A stretch of 64,000 bases of DNA, taken from assembly GCF_900101045.1 (NCBI RefSeq), contig NZ_FNFN01000009.1:186001-250000 (forward strand), in the 5' to 3' direction. The stretch comes from Nocardioides sp. YR527 (GTDB taxonomy: Bacteria > Actinomycetota > Actinomycetes > Propionibacteriales > Nocardioidaceae). The notes under the pieces were generated by a model. The model had not been told where the DNA came from. It ran no database searches and saw only the letters and a list, made by a program, of their open reading frames with translations. This document shows, in pieces, positions 7,569-15,920 of the stretch (position 1 is its first letter; every line of letters begins with the position of its first letter). The position numbers and the translations under genes are program-made.

Positions 7569-8657
7569 ATGAGCGCAGCCGAAGTCGAACTGCTCGACAA
7601 CGAGCTCGATGCCGACCTGCGGGCCACGGTCAGGTCGTTCCTGGCCGAGCGCTGCGGTCCGGCCGACGTGGTCAAGGCCTACGACGGCGACGGTTCACTC
7701 ACCCCGGTCCTGTGGAAGGGCCTCTCGGCCGAGCTCGGGCTGGCCGGCCTGCTGATCCCGGAGTCCCACGGTGGCGCCGGCGCGTCAGCCCGCGAGGCCG
7801 CCGTCGTCCTCGAGGAGCTGGGCCGCTCGGTCGCACCGGTGCCCTTCCTGACCAGTGCGGTCGTGGCGACGTCGGTCCTGCTGGCAGCGCCCACCGAGAA
7901 GGGCGTCGAGCTGCTGGGCGGACTGGCGGCAGGGGAGCGCACCGCGGCCCTGGTCGTACCGCTGCCCGCCACCACCGTCCAGCCGCTGGAGGCCGTCGAG
8001 ACCGAGGTCAGGTCGGTGGCCGGTGCCCTGGAGGCGGACACGCTCCTGGTGCCGGTCACGACACCCGCCGGCGTCGAGGTCCGGGCCGTGCCCGCGGCCC
8101 ACGCGGAGATCACCCCGGTGAGCTCGCTCGACATGACTCGCCGGCTCGCCGACGTACGCCTCGACCCGGCCGCCGGTGAGGTCGTCGTGGCCGCCGAGGA
8201 CGGTGCCGACGCCGTACGTTCCGGTCTGCTGGCCGGGGCCGCGCTGATGGCCTCCGAGCAGGTCGGGGTGGCGCAGTGGTGCCTGACCACGACGGTGGAG
8301 TACCTCAAGGTCCGGCGCCAGTTCGGCCGGATCGTCGGTGGCTACCAGGCGCTCAAGCACCGGCTCGCCGACCTCTACACCAGCGTCGAAGGAGCCGGCG
8401 CGGCAGCGCGCTACGCCGCCGGAGCGCTGGCTCTCGGGGACGCCGAGGAGACCCGGATCGCGACCCACGTCGCCGCCGCGTACTGCGGTGATCTGGCCGT
8501 CACCGCGGCCGAGGAGGCGGTGCAGCTGCACGGTGGCATCGGCATGACCTGGGAGCACCCCGCCCATCTCTACCTCAAGCGGGCCAAGGCCGACCAGATC
8601 GCGTACGGCCTCCCCGGCCTCCACCGCGACCGTCTGGGGGCCATCGTCGACATCTAG
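7569..8657 (+). CDS. Acyl-CoA dehydrogenase, FadE family (smaller subunit-like)
   Basis: A 362-residue ACAD. The N-terminal helices (LRATVRSFLAERCG, LGLAGLLIPESHGGAGAS) and the C-terminal VQLHGGIGMTWEHPAHLYLKRAKAD are family hallmarks. The middle domain is divergent and lacks the usual TEP.AGSD loop, as in the partner subunit of alpha2beta2 ACADs. An ATG at 7554 overlaps the previous stop, but AAGGAG at 7557-7562 sits 6 nt before the ATG at 7569, which I prefer. It is the last gene of the operon and is followed by a REP-like element between convergent genes. Confidence 0.87.
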   Translation: MSAAEVELLDNELDADLRATVRSFLAERCGPADVVKAYDGDGSLTPVLWKGLSAELGLAGLLIPESHGGAGASAREAAVVLEELGRSVAPVPFLTSAVVATSVLLAAPTEKGVELLGGLAAGERTAALVVPLPATTVQPLEAVETEVRSVAGALEADTLLVPVTTPAGVEVRAVPAAHAEITPVSSLDMTRRLADVRLDPAAGEVVVAAEDGADAVRSGLLAGAALMASEQVGVAQWCLTTTVEYLKVRRQFGRIVGGYQALKHRLADLYTSVEGAGAAARYAAGALALGDAEETRIATHVAAAYCGDLAVTAAEEAVQLHGGIGMTWEHPAHLYLKRAKADQIAYGLPGLHRDRLGAIVDI

Positions 8658-8666
8658 GCCCGCTCG

Positions 8667-8781
8667 CTGGTCGAGCCGCCGGAGCCGCTAGGCGGAGGCG
8701 TGTCGAGACCAACACGGTCCGATCGAGTGCCGAGGGGACTGTGTTGGTCTCGACACGCTCGCCGGCGCTCGCGGCTCGACC
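8667..8781. repeat. REP/BIME-like palindromic element, complete intergenic copy
   Basis: The element lies between two convergent genes, starting 10 nt after one stop and ending just before the other. The outer arms GCTGGTCGAGCCGC and GCGGCTCGACCAGC pair, and inner arms GCGTGTCGAGACCAACAC (8698-8715) and its exact complement (8741-8758) pair over 18 bp. It is two inverted half-units: type A (…GGAGCCGCTAGGCGGAGG…) and type B (…GCGCTCGC…). It may serve as a bidirectional terminator. Related copies are at 566-629, 18039-18162 and 35983-36032. Confidence 0.85.
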
Positions 8782-8787
8782 AGCGGG

Positions 8788-9993
8788 CTACTTCTCCAGG
8801 GCCATCAGGGCGAGAGCGAACAGCAGGCGGTCGCGCGGGTCGGAGATGCTCCTCGCGGTGAGGTCCTGGATCTGCTTGATGCGGTAGATGACCGTGTTGC
8901 GGTGGCAGATCAGGTCCTCGGCGGCGTGGGTGGGGGATCCGCCGTGCGCGATGAGGGCGCGAAGGGTCGCCAGCAGCACGTCGGACTGGTGGGTCGGCTG
9001 CGCCAGGATCGGGCCGAGGGTGCGGCGTACGAGCAGCGAGGAGACCGCCGGCGAGGCGGTCAGCAGCACCTGTGGCAGGCGGTCGTCGACGACCGCGATG
9101 TCTCTGCGCCCCCGTGGCACCGTCTCCACCGTGTGGGTGGCGAGCTGGAAGGCGGTGCCGAAGCCGCTGAGGTCATCGGCGGTGGCGATCCCGACCCGGC
9201 CCGAGTTGCAGACGGCGAGCTGCTCGACCAGATCGGCGACGGCCTCCGCGACCGGGCGAGACCCCACCGGGACCAGCCCGAAGTGGTGGTCGCCGCGGAC
9301 GTGCCAGAACGACACCAGTCCGGCCTTCTCCAGCCGGTCGTCGGGATTGCGCAGCGGTGAGTCGCGGTTGCCGTCGAAGGCCGCGACCACGCAGGCCATC
9401 TGCGCGTCGGCGGCGACGCCGAGGATGTCCTGCACCTCGGCGGCGAACGCGGGGTCGCCACCGCGACCCTCGGCCAACCCGTCCAGGAGCCGGCCCTGGA
9501 GCTGCAGGTCGCGACGCTGCAGCAGCGCCGCCTCCTTCCGGTAGGCCGACGACATGACCGAGTTCTGCACGTCCAGGTCGGTCCACACCTGGCGTCCGGC
9601 GAGCACCATCACCCGGTCGTCGATCCCCAGCTCCTCCTGCTGGTGGACCATCGCCTCCCACAGCATCCGGGTGCCGACGGTGTAAGCGTTGAGGCAGTAC
9701 TCCAGAGGTACGCCCTGGCGCGCCCGCCGCCGCCCGGTGTCGCGCCACAGATCGACAGGATTGGCCCCCGGGGTCAGCCCGGCCATGGCCCGGATGCCGC
9801 GGCGTACGTGCTCCCGCGTGCTCGAGCGCAGGTCGGCGCGCACCGCCGGCTCGGCGTTCTGGTGCCACTCCGGCTGGATCGCGATCAACGTCAGCGTGAT
9901 GTCGTCGGCGATCGCGTCCGCCTGATTCACCAGCGAGGCCCAAGCACGCTCCACCAGCGGACGAAGCTCCGAGTCGGGAGATGTGTCGCTCAT
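8788..9993 (-). CDS. PucR/CdaR-type transcriptional regulator
   Basis: About 401 residues (404 if the ATG at 10002 is used). The N-terminal half is helical and resembles the RsbR-like sensor part of PucR proteins. The C-terminal part ends in a HTH_30 domain with HAAEDLICHRNTVIYRIKQI, the signature helix-turn-helix of the PucR family. It is transcribed away from the branched-chain-type ABC transporter operon starting at 10153, so it is probably the regulator of that operon. Two near-identical 14-nt motifs in the shared region are candidate operators. Neither start has a strong ribosome site, so the exact N-terminus is uncertain. Confidence 0.85.
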   Translation of the reverse strand: MSDTSPDSELRPLVERAWASLVNQADAIADDITLTLIAIQPEWHQNAEPAVRADLRSSTREHVRRGIRAMAGLTPGANPVDLWRDTGRRRARQGVPLEYCLNAYTVGTRMLWEAMVHQQEELGIDDRVMVLAGRQVWTDLDVQNSVMSSAYRKEAALLQRRDLQLQGRLLDGLAEGRGGDPAFAAEVQDILGVAADAQMACVVAAFDGNRDSPLRNPDDRLEKAGLVSFWHVRGDHHFGLVPVGSRPVAEAVADLVEQLAVCNSGRVGIATADDLSGFGTAFQLATHTVETVPRGRRDIAVVDDRLPQVLLTASPAVSSLLVRRTLGPILAQPTHQSDVLLATLRALIAHGGSPTHAAEDLICHRNTVIYRIKQIQDLTARSISDPRDRLLFALALMALEK

Positions 9994-10001
9994 CACACCC
10001 A

Positions 10002-10015
10002 TGTGCGGAGCGTCC
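10002..10015 (+). promoter_or_regulatory. Candidate operator repeat, copy 1
   Basis: TGTGCGGAGCGTCC, beside the regulator start. It differs by one base from the copy at 10103-10116. The 101-nt centre-to-centre distance is close to a whole number of helical turns and would allow looping. Confidence 0.4.
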
Positions 10016-10102
10016 CATGCCGACTGCCCCCTTCGCCACCTAACCAGGGAATCCCAGACGCAGCGCCCGAAGGATTTTGGGCGCAGTGCCCATATCCCCC
10101 GT

Positions 10103-10116
10103 TGTGCGGAGAGTCC
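10103..10116 (+). promoter_or_regulatory. Candidate operator repeat, copy 2
   Basis: TGTGCGGAGAGTCC, 36 nt before the ABC operon start. See copy 1 at 10002-10015. A small TGGGC-GCAGT-GCCCA hairpin (10078-10092) lies just upstream. Confidence 0.4.
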
Positions 10117-10152
10117 AAAGTGATAGCCGTCACAACGGGTGAAGGGAGCACG

Positions 10153-10992
10153 ATGCAGATGCCTGGCACAGGTCACGACGTTCAGGCCTCGCCGCTGTTC
10201 GCGGTCGAGGGAGTCTCGGTCCGGTTCGGGGGCGTACGCGCCCTCGAGGACGTCTCCTTGGAGGTCGCGCCCCATGAGGTGCTCGGCGTCATCGGCCCCA
10301 ACGGTGCCGGCAAGACCACCCTGTTCAACGTCGTCTGCGGCTTCGTCAGCCCCGCCGAGGGCGAGCTCCGGCTGCGCGGCGAGAAGATCCACGCCCTCCG
10401 CCCGCACCAGCTCGCCGGCCACGGCATCGCCCGGACCCTGCAGGGGCTCGGGCTCTTCGAGCGGATGACGGTGCTCGACAACGTGATGGTCGGGGCCGAC
10501 CGTCTCGCCCGCGCCGGCTTCGTGCGCGGGCTGCTCGGGATCGGCCACCGCGACGACGCCCGGCTGGCCGCCAAGGCGCGGGAGGTCCTCGGCGAGCTCG
10601 GGATCGAGTCGTACGCCGCCCGCTACCCGGGCAGCCTGCCCTACCCGATCCGGAAGAAGGTCGCGCTCGCGCGAGCGCTGGTGGCCGAGCCGGAGCTGCT
10701 GCTCCTGGACGAGCCCGCCAGCGGGCTGAGCGCCGAGGAGATGACCGAGCTCGGCGAGATCATCACCGGCCTGACCGAACGCACCGCCGTGATGCTCGTC
10801 GAGCACCACATGGACCTGGTGATGTCGGTCTGCCACCGGATCACCGTGCTCGACTTCGGCCGCGTCATCGCGGCCGGCACACCCGACGAGATCCGCAACG
10901 ACCCGGCCGTCCTCGCCGCCTACCTGGGTGACCAGGTCGAGCACGACGACGCCGCCGAAGTCCACGCACTGACCGTCGCCGAGGAGGCCTGA
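10153..10992 (+). CDS. Branched-chain-type ABC transporter ATP-binding protein (LivG-like)
   Basis: A 279-residue ATPase of the LivG class. Walker A is GPNGAGKTT (48-56), Walker B LLLLDEP (182-188), and the H-loop is VEHHMD. The C-terminus has the LivG-type extension with AGTPDEIRNDPAVLAAYLG. The usual signature LSYG/LPYG is replaced by SLPYPIRK (161-168), so the conserved glycine is a proline. GGGAG precedes the ATG at 10153; an ATG 6 nt later is also possible. First of five genes (LivG, LivF, LivH, LivM, binding protein), joined to the next by a TGATG overlap. With the acyl-CoA operon next door, a carboxylate or lipid-like substrate is as likely as an amino acid. Confidence 0.9.
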   Translation: MQMPGTGHDVQASPLFAVEGVSVRFGGVRALEDVSLEVAPHEVLGVIGPNGAGKTTLFNVVCGFVSPAEGELRLRGEKIHALRPHQLAGHGIARTLQGLGLFERMTVLDNVMVGADRLARAGFVRGLLGIGHRDDARLAAKAREVLGELGIESYAARYPGSLPYPIRKKVALARALVAEPELLLLDEPASGLSAEEMTELGEIITGLTERTAVMLVEHHMDLVMSVCHRITVLDFGRVIAAGTPDEIRNDPAVLAAYLGDQVEHDDAAEVHALTVAEEA

Positions 10993-11696
10993 TGTTCGCC
11001 GTCGAGGACCTGAGCGCCGCGTACGGACCCGTCAAGGCGCTCAACGGCGTCACCTTCACCGCGGCGAGAGGCCAGGTCACCGCGGTCCTGGGCGCCAACG
11101 GCGCCGGCAAGACCACGCTGCTCCGCACCGTGTCCGGCCTGGTGAGGTCCACCAAGGGCAGCGTGAAGCTGAACGACAAGGACATCACGCGCACCGCGAC
11201 CGAGAAGCTGACCTCGTACGGCCTCTCCCACGTCCCCGAGGGGCGCGGCGTGATCGCCGAGCTGACCGTCACCGAGAACCTCCGGCTCGGCGGGCTGCAC
11301 CGCGCGACAGGCTCCGAGCCGATGCCGGTAGAGCGCGTCTTCGAGCTCTTCCCGCGCCTGGGCGAGCGCCGCGAGGCCACCGCACACACGCTCTCGGGCG
11401 GCGAGCGGCAGATGCTCGTCATCGGCCGCGCGCTGATGGCGCGACCGACCGTACTCCTGCTCGACGAGCCCTCCCTGGGGCTCGCGCCCCGGGTGGTGGC
11501 TCAGATCTTCGACCTGCTCCGCGGGCTGGTGCAGACCGAGGAGCTCACCGTCGTCCTGGTCGAGCAGAACGCCCGCAGTGCCCTGTCCATCGCTGACCAC
11601 GGAGTCGTGCTCAACCTCGGCAAGGTCGTCGCCTCGGCGCCGGCCGCCGAGCTGGCCGCCGACGAGCAGCTCCGCCACGCCTATCTCGGGTTCTGA
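10992..11696 (+). CDS. Branched-chain-type ABC transporter ATP-binding protein (LivF-like)
   Basis: A 234-residue ATPase, the length expected for LivF. It has Walker A GANGAGKTT (34-42), a normal signature TLSGGERQ (about 137-144) and Walker B LLLLDEPSLGLAP, a LivF hallmark. HVPEGRGVIAELTVTENL is also typical. It starts in the TGATG overlap with the LivG-like gene and pairs with it as the second nucleotide-binding subunit on the cytoplasmic side of the importer. Confidence 0.92.
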   Translation: MFAVEDLSAAYGPVKALNGVTFTAARGQVTAVLGANGAGKTTLLRTVSGLVRSTKGSVKLNDKDITRTATEKLTSYGLSHVPEGRGVIAELTVTENLRLGGLHRATGSEPMPVERVFELFPRLGERREATAHTLSGGERQMLVIGRALMARPTVLLLDEPSLGLAPRVVAQIFDLLRGLVQTEELTVVLVEQNARSALSIADHGVVLNLGKVVASAPAAELAADEQLRHAYLGF

Positions 11697-11705
11697 GGAG
11701 CAGAC

Positions 11706-12584
11706 ATGCAGCAGTTTCTCGACACCACTCTCGGGGGGTTGGTCCTGGGCGCGGTCTACGCCGCGTTCGCGCTGGCCCTGTGCCTGATCTGGCGCTCGAC
11801 CCGGATCGTCAACTTCGCCCAGGCGGCGATGGCGATGGTGACCACCTACATCGCGCTCTCGCTGATCAACGCCGACGTGCCCTACTGGGTCGCCTTCATG
11901 GCCGCGATCGCCGCCGGGTTCGGACTCGGCGCGGTGATCGAGCGGGTGATCATCCGCCCGGTCGAGGGGAAGGCCGAGCTCAACGCGGTGATCCTCACGC
12001 TCGGGCTGTTCATGGTGCTCCACGGCCTGACCGCGATCACCTTCGGCGTCCAGCACCGTGGCTTCCCGGCGCCGGTCGGCACCAGCGCGATCTCGGTCGG
12101 GGACACCTCGATCGGCATCACCCCGTTCGGCATCCTGACGATCGTCGTGGTCGCTCTCGTGATGGCCGGGCTCGTGGTCCTCTTCCGCTTCACCGACCTG
12201 GGGCTGCGGATGCGGGCGGCCGCGTTCAACGGCGAGGTCTCCCGCCTCCTGGGCGTACGCGTCGGCCGCATGCTGACCCTCGGCTGGGCGCTCGCCGCCG
12301 CGGTGGGCGCGGTGGCCGGGATGCTCATCGCCGGTGGCGACCTGGTGAACCCGGCGTTCATGGACCCGTTCGTGATCTACGGCTTCATCGCCGCCGTGCT
12401 GGGTGGCCTCGACTCGCCGCTCGGGTCGGTGATCGGCGGCCTGATCCTCGGTCTCTCGCTCTCCTACGTCACCGGCTACGTCGGTGAGCACCTGGCGCCG
12501 CTGGTCGCGCTCGGGATCTTGATGGTGGTGCTGCTGGTGCGTCCCAGCGGCCTCTTCGCGGCAGCTGCGGCCAGGAGGGTCTGA
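11706..12584 (+). CDS. Branched-chain-type ABC transporter permease (LivH-like)
   Basis: A 292-residue integral membrane protein with about eight hydrophobic segments. The opening GLVLGAVYAAFALALCLIW and the cytoplasmic-loop segment NGEVSRLLGVRVGRM are standard LivH features. The C-terminal half includes AAVLGGLDSPLGSVIGGLILGL, the EAA-like coupling region. GAGGAG sits 5 nt before the ATG. It forms the membrane channel together with the LivM-like protein that follows after 3 nt. Confidence 0.92.
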   Translation: MQQFLDTTLGGLVLGAVYAAFALALCLIWRSTRIVNFAQAAMAMVTTYIALSLINADVPYWVAFMAAIAAGFGLGAVIERVIIRPVEGKAELNAVILTLGLFMVLHGLTAITFGVQHRGFPAPVGTSAISVGDTSIGITPFGILTIVVVALVMAGLVVLFRFTDLGLRMRAAAFNGEVSRLLGVRVGRMLTLGWALAAAVGAVAGMLIAGGDLVNPAFMDPFVIYGFIAAVLGGLDSPLGSVIGGLILGLSLSYVTGYVGEHLAPLVALGILMVVLLVRPSGLFAAAAARRV

Positions 12585-12587
12585 CCC

Positions 12588-13670
12588 ATGGAACGTCTGC
12601 GTTCAATCATCCGCCCGGTGGCGTCGGTGCCCCTGGCACGCCACCTCGTCGTGGCCCTGGTCGCCTTCGTGGTGGCGATGGCGGTCATCGGCAGCTCCAG
12701 CCAGTACCTGCAGACCCGCTACGCCGAGATGGCCTACTTCGCCATCGCCGCCGGCGGTCTCACGCTCCTGACCGGCCTCTCCGGCCAGCTCTCCCTCGGC
12801 CACGGCGCGCTCATGGCCGTCGGGGCGTACGCCGCCACCCTCGTGCTCGAGCGCACCGGCGGCGAGACCCTGGCCGACGTCTTCGTCGCCCTGCTGGTCG
12901 CGATCGCGGTCTGTGCCGTGGTCGGGGTGGTGGTCGGGGTCCCGGCAGCGCGGCTGCACGGGCCCTACATCGCCGGCGCGACCCTGACGCTGGCCGTCGC
13001 GGTGCCCCGACTGGCCAACCAGTGGGAGGTCTTCGGCGGCGAGCAGGGGCTCCAGGTGTCCGTGCCTCGCGCCACCGATCTCCCGGCCTGGATCCAGGAC
13101 CTGGTCTGGTTCTTCACCGCCGTCGAGATCGACCAGTACTCCTTCCTCGCGTACCTCGGCTGGCTGCTGCTCGCGATCACCTTCGTGGCGCTCGCCAACC
13201 TGAGTCGCTCCCGGGTCGGTCGTCGCTGGCGCGCGGTGCGGGACGACGACGTCTCCGCCGAGCTGGCCGGTATCCACCTCGGCCGTGCCCGCGTGGTCGC
13301 CTTCACCGTCAGCGCCATGGCTGCCGGGCTCGCGGGCGGCCTGATGGCCATGAACGTACGTCTCACGGCCCCGGGCGCGTTCACGATCACGCTCTCGCTG
13401 ACCCTGCTGGCCGCGGTCGTCCTGGGCGGGCTGGGCAGCCTGACCGGAGCGCTCATCGGGGCCGGCGTACTCGCATTCCTCCCGAAGTTCGCCACCGATC
13501 TCGGGGAGTCGGTGGGGCTCAGCGCAACCCAGGCCGCGGAGGTCACCCCGGTGGTCTACGGGCTGGTGCTGATGCTCGTCATCCTCCTCGCTCCGGCAGG
13601 GATCGTCGGCAGCCTGCGCACTTTCCTAGCTCGCTCACCTCTCGGGTCAACCAAGGAGAAGACAACATGA
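12588..13670 (+). CDS. Branched-chain-type ABC transporter permease (LivM-like)
   Basis: A 360-residue permease with about ten hydrophobic segments. LTGLSGQLSLGHGALMAVGAY in its first third is the typical LivM signature, and RDDDVSAELAGIHLGRAR is the coupling loop. It starts three bases after the LivH-like stop, and its own stop overlaps the ATG of the binding-protein gene. The last 30 residues are charged and cytoplasmic. Confidence 0.92.
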   Translation: MERLRSIIRPVASVPLARHLVVALVAFVVAMAVIGSSSQYLQTRYAEMAYFAIAAGGLTLLTGLSGQLSLGHGALMAVGAYAATLVLERTGGETLADVFVALLVAIAVCAVVGVVVGVPAARLHGPYIAGATLTLAVAVPRLANQWEVFGGEQGLQVSVPRATDLPAWIQDLVWFFTAVEIDQYSFLAYLGWLLLAITFVALANLSRSRVGRRWRAVRDDDVSAELAGIHLGRARVVAFTVSAMAAGLAGGLMAMNVRLTAPGAFTITLSLTLLAAVVLGGLGSLTGALIGAGVLAFLPKFATDLGESVGLSATQAAEVTPVVYGLVLMLVILLAPAGIVGSLRTFLARSPLGSTKEKTT

Positions 13671-14995
13671 GAAACACTGCACGCAGAGCCGTACAGGTCG
13701 TCTGTGTCCTCACCACTGCCTCGCTCCTCGCGGCCTGTGGCGCGGGGAAGGAAAGACCGTCGGAGGACGGGACGGCAGTGGGCGTCACCGACACCTCGAT
13801 CAAGGTCGGTGCGCACTTCCCGCTGACCGGCCCGGCCGCGCCCGGCTACTCGGAGATCCCCTCCGGCCACCAGGCGTTCTATGAGTACGTCAACGACAAC
13901 GGTGGCGTCCACGGCCGGGACATCGAGATGGTCGTCAAGGACGACGCCTACAACCCGACCAACACCAGCGCCGTCACCAACGACATGATCCTGCAGGACG
14001 AGATCTTCGCGATGGTCGGTGGCCTCGGCACCCCCACGCACCGCGCGGTCGTGCAGCGTCTCAACGACGACGGCATCCCCGACCTGTTCGTCTCCAGCGG
14101 TTCGCTGCAGTGGGGCGACGACCCGGCCGGCTCGCCGATGACGTTCGGCTGGCAGCCGGACTACGAGATCGAGGGCAAGGTCATCGGTCAGTACGTCAAG
14201 GAGAACATGCCCGACGCCAAGGTCGGCCTCTTCCTGCAGGACGACGACTTCGGCGAGGACGGCGAGAAGGGCGCGCGGCAGTTCCTCGACGCCCAGATCG
14301 TCGACGTACAGAAGTACACGCCGGGCGGGTCGACCGACTTCTCCCCGCAGATGTCCTCGTTCAAGTCCAAGGGCGTCGACCTGGTGATCGGCTTCAACAC
14401 GCCGTCCTACACCGCGCTGAGCCAGATCGCCGCCCAGGGCGTCGGCTTCAAGTCGAAGTGGTTCTACTCGAACGTCGGCTCCGACCCGGCGCTCGTCGGC
14501 GGGCTGCTGGCCTCGATGACCAAGGGCAAGATCCCGGCCGAGCAGGGCGTGAAGCTGATGGACGGGATGATGACGACCGAGTACATCCCCGGCGTCGACG
14601 CTCCTGACGACGAGTGGGTCAAGCTGTGGCAGAAGGTCTGGGACGAGTACTCCAAGAAGGGCTCGGAGAAGCTGACCAACTACCGGATCTACGGCATGTC
14701 GCAGGCCTATACCTTCGTCCAGGCACTTCAGGCCAACGGCAAGGACCTGACCCGCGAGTCGATCGTGGAGACGATCGAGAAGGAGGGTGCCTCCTTCGAA
14801 GGTCCCGGGCTGGCTCCGTTCCGGTTCTCCGAGGACTCGCACCTGGGCATCTCCGGGATGAGCGTCGTCGAGATCAAGAACGGCGCCTCCGAGCCGCTCA
14901 CGCCGGTCCTCGTCACCGACATCGGCGACGCCGCCATCGAGGAGGACGACAGCGCCGCCTCGGACGTCCCGCCGTCCTCCGGCATCCCGGAGTGA
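13667..14995 (+). CDS. ABC transporter substrate-binding lipoprotein (LivJ/K-like)
   Basis: A 442-residue periplasmic-binding-protein-fold type I solute receptor. The signal peptide has a twin-Arg-poor basic start and a lipobox LLAAC with lipidated Cys24, so it is anchored outside the membrane. IKVGAHFPLTGPAA begins the ligand-binding lobe, and NPTNTSAVTNDMILQDEIFA and GGLGTPTHRAV match the Leu/Ile/Val-binding family that also recognises amides, urea and aromatic acids. AAGGAG precedes the start, which overlaps the LivM-like stop by ATGA. It ends the operon. The ligand is not identifiable; the neighbouring lipid-type catabolic genes suggest a carboxylate. Confidence 0.9.
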   Translation: MRNTARRAVQVVCVLTTASLLAACGAGKERPSEDGTAVGVTDTSIKVGAHFPLTGPAAPGYSEIPSGHQAFYEYVNDNGGVHGRDIEMVVKDDAYNPTNTSAVTNDMILQDEIFAMVGGLGTPTHRAVVQRLNDDGIPDLFVSSGSLQWGDDPAGSPMTFGWQPDYEIEGKVIGQYVKENMPDAKVGLFLQDDDFGEDGEKGARQFLDAQIVDVQKYTPGGSTDFSPQMSSFKSKGVDLVIGFNTPSYTALSQIAAQGVGFKSKWFYSNVGSDPALVGGLLASMTKGKIPAEQGVKLMDGMMTTEYIPGVDAPDDEWVKLWQKVWDEYSKKGSEKLTNYRIYGMSQAYTFVQALQANGKDLTRESIVETIEKEGASFEGPGLAPFRFSEDSHLGISGMSVVEIKNGASEPLTPVLVTDIGDAAIEEDDSAASDVPPSSGIPE

Positions 14996-15027
14996 ACCCC
15001 CGCAGATACTGATCAGTAGGTACCCGC

Positions 15028-15098
15028 ACGTTCACGGGCCGACCTCGGTTACAGTGATGAACCCTCACTCACGCCACTGGAGGTCGGTCCGTGAACGT
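15028..15098 (+). promoter_or_regulatory. 19-bp inverted repeat covering the ribosome site and start codon
   Basis: ACGTTCACGGGCCGACCTC (15028-15046) pairs with 15080-15098 over all 19 positions, one being G-U in RNA. The right arm includes most of the GGAGG ribosome site (15079-15083) and the GTG start codon (15091-15093) of the SDR. If both arms are transcribed, the start would be hidden in a stable hairpin. If transcription starts at the TACAGT box (15050-15055) in the loop, the arms would instead be paired DNA operators. A palindrome TACTGATCAGTA (15007-15018) lies upstream. Confidence 0.65.
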
Positions 15099-15870
15099 AC
15101 TCGCACCCGGGAGCGGGGTCGTCGTGACCGGAGCAGCCCGAGGAATCGGGAAGGCTCTGGCCACGAGGTTCGTCGCGGAGGGATGTCGCGTCGTCGTGGC
15201 CGACATCGACGCCGACGAGCTCGCCATCGTGGCGGACTCGATCGGCGCCTTCGCCGTCCCCGGTGACACTGCCTCGGCCTCCGGCTCCGCCGCGCTCGTG
15301 GAGGCGGCCAGGGAGCAGCTCGGGAAGATCGACGCGTGGTACGGCAACGCCGGCGTCGACCGGGGCCGCGGTCTCGAGGCCTCCGACCATGCCTGGCTGA
15401 CCTCCTACGAGGTCAACGTCCTCGCCCACGTACGCGCCGCGCGGCTGCTGCTGCCGGACTGGGTCGAGCGGGGCGCCGGACGGTTCGTGGTGACCTCGTC
15501 CTCCGCCGGTCTGCTGACGTTGCTCGGCTCGCCCTCCTACGCGGCCACCGAGCATGCCGAGATCGCCTTCGCGGAGTGGCTCGCCGCGACGTACCGGCAC
15601 CAGGGGGTCGTCGCTCAGGCGATCGTCGCGCGCAGCGTGAAGACGGCGATGCTCGAGCGGTCCTCGGGACTGCCCGGGTTCATCTCGGCCGAGGGTGCGC
15701 TCACCGCCGAGGAGGTCGCCGACGCGGTCTGGGAGGCCGGGCAGACCTCGCAGTTCTGGGTGTCGCTCGAGCCCGACGTGGCCGAGGAGTACGCCGCGCG
15801 CGCAGCGGACGTCGACACCTGGCTCGACGGTGTGAACCGGTTCCGGCAGGAGCTCGACGGCCACGCCTGA
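15091..15870 (+). CDS. SDR-family protein without catalytic lysine
   Basis: A 259-residue paralogue of the SDR at 1718, sharing most of its length. The cofactor motif TGAARGIG (13-20), GNAG and Ser137 are kept, and Tyr150 is present, but the catalytic Lys of YxxxK is Glu154 (YAATE instead of YTVTK). Without this lysine normal hydride transfer is not expected, so it may be a non-catalytic or regulatory partner of the active paralogue, or use other chemistry. GTG at 15091 has GGAGG 7 nt upstream and both lie in the long inverted repeat described separately. It follows the ABC operon after about 95 nt with its own promoter-like region. Confidence 0.87.
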   Translation: MNVLAPGSGVVVTGAARGIGKALATRFVAEGCRVVVADIDADELAIVADSIGAFAVPGDTASASGSAALVEAAREQLGKIDAWYGNAGVDRGRGLEASDHAWLTSYEVNVLAHVRAARLLLPDWVERGAGRFVVTSSSAGLLTLLGSPSYAATEHAEIAFAEWLAATYRHQGVVAQAIVARSVKTAMLERSSGLPGFISAEGALTAEEVADAVWEAGQTSQFWVSLEPDVAEEYAARAADVDTWLDGVNRFRQELDGHA

Positions 15871-15920
15871 GGCCGTGGCAGCCGCAGTGACACCGCGGGT
15901 GCGACCGAGGGCCTGTCGAG

